From Streptomyces viridiviolaceus (GTDB lineage: Bacteria; Actinomycetota; Actinomycetes; Streptomycetales; Streptomycetaceae): a stretch of DNA of 64,000 nt. The position numbers and the translations under genes are program-made. The stretch's first letter is position 1, and each line of letters starts with the position of its first letter. Of this stretch, positions 58,934-64,000 are shown piece after piece. Below the pieces are notes generated by a model. That model was given only the letters and a program-made list of their open reading frames with translations. It had not been told where the DNA came from and made no database searches. The stretch spans positions 1 to 64,000 of the forward strand of contig NZ_BMWA01000016.1 in NCBI RefSeq assembly GCF_014650995.1, in the 5' to 3' direction.

Positions 58934-59336
58934 GTCGACTACGACGTCGTCGGCGCCGGCGGATCCAGAGGCGGCGGACGAGACGAAGGTATTGGAGGCG
59001 TACCGGGGGATGACTCAGGCGGAGGCGGAGGCGTACCGCAGGGGGTCCGAGAAGGGCACTGGCCTGGAGCGGTACGTCACCTCGGACGCTCTGGGGCAGA
59101 CCCAGACTGCGGCCGCCGCACGCCGGGCCCACGGGGGGACAGGTACAGCGGTCACAGGACGTGCAGCGGTGGGTGGCAGTGCGCTGTTGGTCATGAGGAC
59201 GGCTCCCTGTTGGCGGGCTGGTTGTGACATCCCGGAGGCTGTCACGTGCCCTCGCGCGGCCACGTCCGTCTCCAGGGCGGAAACGCGCGCGTCTATGGGC
59301 GCATGCACCCACAGGGGAGTCAGACCATGGAGTTAG
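58791..59336 (+). CDS. Lipoprotein, probably frameshifted at the C-terminus
   Basis: A GTG start with GGGGGAAGAG upstream opens a 181-residue frame. The signal peptide ends in a lipobox (MTILGGC, lipidated Cys near residue 23). A low-complexity Ser/Thr/Ala linker and a conserved block LEAYRGMTQAEAEAYRRGSE, then RYVTSDALGQTQ, follow. After that the sequence turns Arg/Ala-rich and loses protein character, so the last third is probably out of frame. Similar lipoproteins occur on Streptomyces plasmids. Role unknown. Confidence 0.55.
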   Translation: MRRASTPRTGAVCACAVMLMTILGGCGSGTSDSQDADHAGADASPSAQSTTTSSAPADPEAADETKVLEAYRGMTQAEAEAYRRGSEKGTGLERYVTSDALGQTQTAAAARRAHGGTGTAVTGRAAVGGSALLVMRTAPCWRAGCDIPEAVTCPRAATSVSRAETRASMGACTHRGVRPWS

Positions 59337-59428
59337 GCACAGTCGTACGCTGGTCGGAGCTTCACGCCGCGCTGAGCCGATCCACAGGCCTTGAGCATTG
59401 CCTTTCCAGTGGACGGCTCGGCACGCTC

Positions 59429-59515
59429 CTGCACCACTTCCGGCGCCTGCGAATCCGCTGGGATGTCCACGACGACATCAACGAAGCGCTGCTCACCTTG
59501 GGTTGCGCCCTCGTC
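59429..59515 (+). mobile_element. C-terminal scrap of an IS5-type transposase
   Basis: The frame gives LHHFRRLRIRWDVHDDINEA and LLTLGCALV. This is the usual tail of IS5-family DDE transposases in Streptomyces, where NFRRLRIRWE and HEAFLTLGCALIC are conserved. No inverted repeats or remaining transposase were found, so it is a relic and not an active element. Confidence 0.6.
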
Positions 59516-59632
59516 CCAGGGCTGGTTCAGCGTACGCGACGGGGACGGAGACATCGGTCAGGATCGGTAGCACGGAGGGCTGGGTCTCCGGGGCCGAGTC
59601 CGGGCCGAGCGCCGGCGCCCGGCCTGGGAGTC

Positions 59633-59659
59633 CCCCTGCCGCAGCTGCTGCGGCAGGGG
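59633..59659. terminator. Strong hairpin before the PPOX gene end
   Basis: CCCCTGCCGCAG and CTGCGGCAGGGG form a perfect 12-bp stem with a 3-base loop. It lies 50 bp past the stop of the minus-strand PPOX gene and probably ends that transcript. Confidence 0.65.
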
Positions 59660-59710
59660 AGCCCCTCAGACCGTGGAGAGCTCGGTCGCCGGGAGTGACT
59701 CAGTCCGAAT

Positions 59711-60376
59711 TCACTCGTAACGCAGGCGCAGTGACTCCCGCTCGGCCTCCTTGACCTGATCGAGGGTCAGGCCCGGCAGGTTCAGCTGGGCCAGCGTCAC
59801 CTCGGCGCTGGTCGGCTGGGCGTCGGCAGGCACCCACTGCTCCGGTTGCCAGGCGTCGGCGCGCATCAGCGACTTCGGGCAGTGCGGATAGACCTGCTCG
59901 ACATGCACCACAATCGCCGTGACCGGCGGTTTGCCGACGGGAGTGAGTTGGGCGAGCAGCTCCGGGCGCGCCGAGACACAGGCGCGGCCATTGACGCGCA
60001 GCGTGGTCGGGCTGCCGGGGATGAGGAAGAGCAGGCCGACGTGTCCGGTCTGCAGCACGTTGTGCAGGGTGTCGAGCCGCTTGTTGCCGGTCGCGTCGGG
60101 GATCGCCAAGGTCCGTTCGTCCAGCACCGAGACGAACCCGGCCGGGCCGCCACGCGGCGTCACGTCCGCCCGGCCCTCGACGTCCGCACTGCCGATGAAA
60201 ACCAGCGAGGAACAGCCGATCAGCGCCCGGGCCTCCTCGGTCAGGCGGTCGATCTCCTTGCGGAGCGAGTTCGGGTTCGGCTGCGGGTAGAGCTCGCGCA
60301 GCTGGTCCGGGCTGGTGACGGCGTCTGCCTGGAGGGATTCGAAGAGCAAGCCGGCGGCCCCAGTGTCGATCATCAT
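59711..60376 (-). CDS. PPOX-type flavoprotein (pyridoxamine 5'-phosphate oxidase family)
   Basis: A 221-residue split-barrel flavin-binding protein: CSSLVFIGSADVEGRADVTP near residue 55, then GGPAGFVSVLDERTLAIPDA, TGNKRLDTLHNVLQTGHVGL and LFLIPG. This set matches the actinobacterial MSMEG_1061-like FMN-dependent subgroup. Two adjacent ATG codons are possible starts and neither has a strong ribosome binding site. It may be an F420- or FMN-dependent reductase; the substrate is unknown. Confidence 0.78.
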   Translation of the reverse strand: MMIDTGAAGLLFESLQADAVTSPDQLRELYPQPNPNSLRKEIDRLTEEARALIGCSSLVFIGSADVEGRADVTPRGGPAGFVSVLDERTLAIPDATGNKRLDTLHNVLQTGHVGLLFLIPGSPTTLRVNGRACVSARPELLAQLTPVGKPPVTAIVVHVEQVYPHCPKSLMRADAWQPEQWVPADAQPTSAEVTLAQLNLPGLTLDQVKEAERESLRLRYE

Positions 60377-60667
60377 ACGGACGACCCTAGGAGACGACCG
60401 AGGCAATACGCGGGTCAGCGCGTGATCTCGCCCGCGTTGACCGGTGGCTGCTCCTCGGCCGGGTTCCTCGGCGTACGTCGGGCCGCGCCGGGGCGCCGCC
60501 CTGCCGCACGCCACAGCCGCCTGCTGGCTGTCGGTGCTCGTGGACGCGGGCCCCTAAGGTCGCCGGAACCGCGATCGGGCCGCCGTCGTCGGCCCCCTCG
60601 AAACCGAGCCTGAGCCACTCGACGCACCACCGTGGTCACAGCTCCAGCAGGACCCCTCGACCACTAG

Positions 60668-60819
60668 CGGCTGGACGGCCGATCCACCGTCCGCGTCCAC
60701 ACCGGATCCGGCCGCGACAGCCGCCATGACTTCTACCAGGACCGCCGCCACCACGTCTGGGACAACCGCTCCGACACCGCCGCCCTGCGCGACCACCGCG
60801 ACCGCTTCGTCGAGGATGC
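60668..60819 (+). pseudogene. Fragment of a lamin-tail-domain protein
   Basis: One frame reads RLDGRSTVRVHTGSGRDSRH, then DFYQDRRHHVWDNRSDTAAL and RDHRDRFVEDA, the C-terminal part of lamin tail domain proteins common in Streptomyces. No start is present, and the frame ends abruptly where text from a CoA-transferase gene begins on the other strand. Confidence 0.6.
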
Positions 60820-60943
60820 CGTTCTCGGACTGCAGCACCACGTCGACTCCGGCCGGCAGGAAGTTCGGCACGAGCGTGGGCGGTCCGATGCCCAGGTTGA
60901 CGTAGGACCCGCTGGTCAGTTCGGCCGCCGCGCGTGCGGCCAT
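60812..60943 (-). pseudogene. N-terminal fragment of a 3-oxoacid CoA-transferase subunit B gene
   Basis: The minus-strand frame reads MAARAAAELTSGSYVNLGIG, then PPTLVPNFLPAGVDVVLQSE and NGIL. This is the conserved N-terminal part of subunit B of 3-oxoacid (succinyl-CoA) CoA-transferases. After ENGIL the match stops; only about 44 codons remain of some 210. Confidence 0.7.
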
Positions 60944-61340
60944 CTCGGCGGCGGCGGAGTCGTCCCCGGCCGCGTGGAGGGAAGCGTGAGCGTGGCCGAG
61001 TCAGGGAGCGGACGGATCCACGCCCCCGGGGGCCCACCCCTTCCGCCGGGTGGCACTGAGGGCCGGCGGTTGAGGAGTGCGCGACTTTTGGGTTCGACGC
61101 CGGCCTGCGAAGCCCAGCCACAGTCTCAAGGCCCTTGTACGCGCGTCAAGCAACTTTCGAAAATCATGGGATGTTCGAAACGTGATCCGAAGCATCCGTG
61201 GCGGGCTGTCCCCACCCGCCCACAATGGTTTACTGTTCAACGACATCGGTGGCCCTCGCTCTACGAACCGATAGTCGGCGGGCCATGCCTTGTCATGGGC
61301 CGTGAGGGCACATGCACTCATCAGTGAACGGAGATTCTCT
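60944..61340. other. Non-coding region upstream of wrbA
   Basis: About 400 bp without a supported gene. It is locally more AT-rich near 61140-61250 (CAAGCAACTTTCGAAAATCA), which may mark the promoter of wrbA. No clear dyad was found. Confidence 0.35.
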
Positions 61341-61958
61341 GTGACTTCCCCCGTCAAGCTGGCAGTTGTCTACTACTCGTCGACCGGTTTCAGTGCCGAG
61401 ATCGCCAAGGAGATCTCCGACGCCGCGGAGAAGGCCGGTGCGGAGGTCCGCCTGCGCAAGGCTGCCGAACTTGCCCCCGAGGCCGCCGTCGCCGCCAACG
61501 AGGCCTGGGCCGCCCACGCCGCCGCCAGCGCCGGTATCCCCGTGGCCACCGCGGACGACGTGGAGTGGGCCGACGCGGTGATCTTCGGCACCCCCACCCG
61601 CTTCGGCAACATCTCCTCCCAGCTCAAGCAGTTCATCGACACGCTCGGCGGCCTGTGGGCCCAGGGCAAGCTGGCCAACAAGGTCTACAGCGGCTTCGTC
61701 ACCACCGCCACCACCCACGGCGGCCAGGAGTCCACCCTCCTTGCGCTCTACAACTCCATCCACCACTTCGGCGGCCTGATCGTCAGCCCCGGCTACACCG
61801 ACCCGGTCAAGTTCGTCGACGGCAACCCCTACGGCACCTCCCACGTCGACGCCCAGGGCAGCAACCCCATCGGCGACCAGACCCGCAACGCGGCCCGCCA
61901 CCAGGCCGAGCGCGTCGTACAGATCGCCGAAGCGCTCAAGAACGGTCTCTCTGCCTGA
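61341..61958 (+). CDS. wrbA: NAD(P)H:quinone oxidoreductase WrbA
   Basis: A 205-residue flavodoxin-like quinone reductase. The FMN phosphate loop is VVYYSSTGFSAEIAKEI at residues ~9-25, the second FMN loop FGTPTRFGNISSQLKQFID lies near 83, and TTATTHGGQESTLLALYNSI near 120. It reduces quinones by two electrons to avoid radicals. The GTG start with GGAG upstream gives the family's N-terminus. A convergent terminator follows. Confidence 0.92.
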   Translation: MTSPVKLAVVYYSSTGFSAEIAKEISDAAEKAGAEVRLRKAAELAPEAAVAANEAWAAHAAASAGIPVATADDVEWADAVIFGTPTRFGNISSQLKQFIDTLGGLWAQGKLANKVYSGFVTTATTHGGQESTLLALYNSIHHFGGLIVSPGYTDPVKFVDGNPYGTSHVDAQGSNPIGDQTRNAARHQAERVVQIAEALKNGLSA

Positions 61959-62134
61959 GGCCGGACAACGAGCCGACCATGGTGGCGCGCCCGCGGCCTT
62001 GCCTTACCGCTGCCCGCGCGAACGTGCCTTCCAGCGCCGCTCCTTCCCCTGCACGGGAGGGGCGGCGCGCCCGCATGCGGGGCCCCTTCCGCCACCGCAC
62101 GGCACTCGCCGGACAACACGTCCCGCGCCCTTGA

Positions 62135-62177
62135 AAGCAGTCGACTCCACAGGTGATCCCTGCGGAGTCGACTGCTT
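62135..62177. terminator. Bidirectional hairpin between wrbA and the SnoaL-like gene
   Basis: AAGCAGTCGACTCC and GGAGTCGACTGCTT are perfect 14-bp arms with a 15-base loop, flanked by A- and T-containing ends. It lies between two convergent genes. Confidence 0.75.
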
Positions 62178-62210
62178 ACGGTGGATCAACGGCCCGCGCG
62201 GAACGGGTTG

Positions 62211-62651
62211 TCAGGAGTTCAGCCACGGGAAGCGCTTGGTGTCGGCGTCGGCGTAGTCGGGGTCGAGGTAGATGAACAGCCGCTGGATCTTCTCATCGCG
62301 GATGTGGAAGACGTTGCAGAAGCGCCCGCCGAGGCCCTGCCCGGCGTGCCAGGAGGTGCCGTCGGCCAGGACCCCGTGGGTGAACCCTTCGACCACCAGG
62401 AACTCGCCCTCGGCGATGTAGTTGAAGTACGGGATCTCGTGGACGATCGAGGTGAACAGCGCGCCGATGTCGGTGAACAGCCGGCGCACCTCCTCGGTGC
62501 CGCGCGCAGGCACGTGCTTGGGGAAGCAGACGTAGGCCTCGTCGTCGAAGAGGTCCAGCAGGTCCCGGCCGGTGTCCAGGCGCTTGAAATAGTCGACGGC
62601 GACGGCCTTGTGGTCCTCCGCCGATGTCGCGAGAGACGACACGGGTGTCAT
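62211..62651 (-). CDS. SnoaL-like / NTF2-fold protein
   Basis: A 146-residue NTF2-like protein: DHKAVAVDYFKRLDTGRDLL near the N-terminus, then FPKHVPARGTEEVRRLFTDI, and a C-terminal IRDEKIQRLFIYLDPDY. Folds of this type act as cyclases, hydroxylases or isomerases in aromatic polyketide pathways. GGAGG stands before the ATG. It is 110 bp downstream of the flavin monooxygenase on the same strand, so the two probably form one transcript and act on one aromatic substrate. Confidence 0.78.
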   Translation of the reverse strand: MTPVSSLATSAEDHKAVAVDYFKRLDTGRDLLDLFDDEAYVCFPKHVPARGTEEVRRLFTDIGALFTSIVHEIPYFNYIAEGEFLVVEGFTHGVLADGTSWHAGQGLGGRFCNVFHIRDEKIQRLFIYLDPDYADADTKRFPWLNS

Positions 62652-62763
62652 GTTCCTCCTTGGGTGTGGATGCCGTGCGCCGTCCCCGGCCGCGAGGCGA
62701 CGTACCAGGCCGGGGACGGCAGTCCGGAACAATGGGTGAAATGGAACCGGGTGGGCAGTGCTG

Positions 62764-64000
62764 TCAGCCGCGCGCCAGGATCCCGTCCAGGGCCCTGCGC
62801 AGCTCCTGCTCCGGATCGGTCGGCAGGTCGTGGCTGCGCCAGGCGATGTGCCGGTCCGGCCGGACGAGGAGGCATCCCCGGTCCCCGACCTCCCGCAACC
62901 GGGCCCAGTCCCCGAGCACGTCCTCGTAGGTGCACCGGGCGCCGATGCTGTGGACGGGCAGGGCGATGCCGTATTCCGCGGCGGCCTTCTTGGCCGCCCG
63001 CAGCCACGGCTCGCCACCGATCCCCGTGATCAGGGAGAACCGCCCACCGCCCGCGAGGTCGAGTGTGGAGACACGATCCGTGCCGTGTTGGAGCCAGGCG
63101 TGCGGCAGACAGGCGCCCGGGTGGGTGGTGGGGTGGTAGTACAGCTCGGGGTCATGCTCGAAGGGCGGGTACGGCGTACCGTCGTCGATCACGGCACAGG
63201 ACGCGTAGCGCTGGCCCAGTTCTACGCCGTGGCAGTTGAACTGGTAGTTCTGCAGCTCGACCGCTTCCCGCAGGGCACGGCGGCGCTCCTGGCCGGTGTC
63301 GCTGTCGTCGGCGAGCTCTTCCAGGCTGGCCCATCCCTCCTCCGCGCTCTGGCCGGGGCGGAAACCGAGGGCCTGCGATATCGGCAGCATGTCCCGCACG
63401 CTTTGCATGGCGCGGTCGACGACCTGACGCCCCACCGGCTGGCGCTCTTGGTGGTAGCTGTCGAGGAGGCCCGGGCCGGCGTGGCCGCGGAGGACCGCGG
63501 AGAGTTTCCACGTCAGGTTGTAGGAGTCCTGGACGGAGGTGTTGGACCCCAGGCCGTTGGCGGGCGGGTGACGATGGGCGGCGTCACCGACGAGGAAAAC
63601 CCGGCCCTTGCGGTACTCGGCGGCGACTATGTGGTTGATCTCCCAGCGGCTGACCGCCTTGATGCGCACGTTCACCTCGGGGTCGCCGATGGTGGTGTGC
63701 GCGCGGGCCAGCAGCGCTTCCTCGCTGAGGTCGGGGTCGCCGTCGGCCGGGTCGTACATGAACAACATGACCCACTCGGTCCACGGTTTGACGCAGATGA
63801 ACGTGCCGCTGCCGACCCAGTAGTCATTGCCGGGCTGGCACATCCAGTACAGCGCGCCCGGCCGGTGGGCGGTGTACTTCGTGAGGTCCGCCTCCAGCCA
63901 GACGTTCACGGCGGCGCCGAGACCGGTCTCTCCCTCGAAGGTGAATCCAAGGTCCCTGGCGACGGTGGAGCGTCCGCCGTCGGCGCCGACCACGTACTGG
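62764..64000 (-). CDS. FAD-dependent aromatic monooxygenase, N-terminus beyond the window
   Basis: About 412 residues of a PheA/TfdB-type hydroxylase. The DG motif YVVGADGGRSTVARDLG opens the visible part. FLVGDAAHRHPPANGLGSNT near residue 135 is the second FAD motif, followed by SVQDSYNLTWKLSAVLRG. The thioredoxin-like C-terminal domain is present (VGDRGCLLVRPDRHIAWRSH). The NAD/FAD N-terminal glycine motif lies past 64000. Its sequence differs clearly from the monooxygenase at 2668. Confidence 0.87.
   Translation of the reverse strand, partial: QYVVGADGGRSTVARDLGFTFEGETGLGAAVNVWLEADLTKYTAHRPGALYWMCQPGNDYWVGSGTFICVKPWTEWVMLFMYDPADGDPDLSEEALLARAHTTIGDPEVNVRIKAVSRWEINHIVAAEYRKGRVFLVGDAAHRHPPANGLGSNTSVQDSYNLTWKLSAVLRGHAGPGLLDSYHQERQPVGRQVVDRAMQSVRDMLPISQALGFRPGQSAEEGWASLEELADDSDTGQERRRALREAVELQNYQFNCHGVELGQRYASCAVIDDGTPYPPFEHDPELYYHPTTHPGACLPHAWLQHGTDRVSTLDLAGGGRFSLITGIGGEPWLRAAKKAAAEYGIALPVHSIGARCTYEDVLGDWARLREVGDRGCLLVRPDRHIAWRSHDLPTDPEQELRRALDGILARG

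Noticed and set aside
1..64000. CRISPR arrays, rRNA or tRNA genes
   Set aside because: No regularly spaced repeats, no tRNA T-loop/acceptor pattern and no rRNA-like sequence were noticed on either strand; a tRNA scan would be decisive.

Overview
The window is high-GC actinobacterial DNA, almost certainly from a Streptomyces or close relative. Genes are dense with GC-rich third positions, and GTG/ATG starts often overlap the previous stop. The families also fit: mycothiol-dependent formaldehyde dehydrogenase, TioE-like MerR, IclR, a Tap-like HTH fragment and NRPS genes. Several plasmid-like gene fragments suggest an accessory region, possibly a chromosome arm. All calls were made by reading the sequence; no database search was run.

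Layout. 0-10 kb: the end of an SDR gene, a methyltransferase, an orphan solute-binding protein, a flavin monooxygenase with divergent TetR, a GNAT, an erythromycin esterase with a divergent double-HTH MerR regulator, a WYL regulator with divergent NIPSNAP protein, and a histidine phosphatase. 10.7-19.8 kb: a five-gene minus-strand operon that is the best candidate for an undescribed system. It has SbnA/SbnB-type 2,3-diaminopropionate (Dap) synthesis, a SyrP-like dioxygenase, an NRPS with adenylation, carrier and thioesterase domains, and a membrane protein resembling the carrier plus C-terminal half of epsilon-poly-lysine synthetase but with no adenylation domain. The parts fit a Dap-derived isopeptide or short peptide made by a membrane synthetase charged in trans.

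20-48.5 kb: a glycine betaine catabolic locus. BCCT takes up betaine; a Rieske oxygenase (with Rieske ferredoxin and reductase) gives dimethylglycine; a dimethylglycine dehydrogenase-like enzyme gives sarcosine; SoxBDAG gives glycine; GlyA gives serine; SdaA gives pyruvate. Released C1 units are handled by FolD, PurU and mycothiol-dependent formaldehyde oxidation. Two close IclR paralogues and a GntR regulator flank the genes, and a dyad GTTGC-N7-GCAAC recurs at several of the promoters. An arsenic island (arsC, arsR, ACR3, ArsO-like) separates the betaine half from the sarcosine half. The locus carries decay: a twice-frameshifted metF, a glyA relic overlapping folD, an sdaA relic before the transporter, a possible folP relic, and a one-base frameshift in the main sdaA.

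48.5-64 kb: an ArsR-rhodanese, MFS and TusA-like sulfur cassette, an SMI1/KNR4 protein, a metallo-beta-lactamase-fold gene behind a strong dyad, an aminoglycoside phosphotransferase-like gene, then plasmid-like fragments. These include a Tap-like HTH fragment holding a 45-bp microinversion. They are followed by a secreted erythromycin esterase homologue, a VOC protein, a lipoprotein within a cluster of TGCGCA repeats, IS and other gene scraps, a PPOX flavoprotein, WrbA, a SnoaL-like protein and a flavin monooxygenase cut by the right edge.
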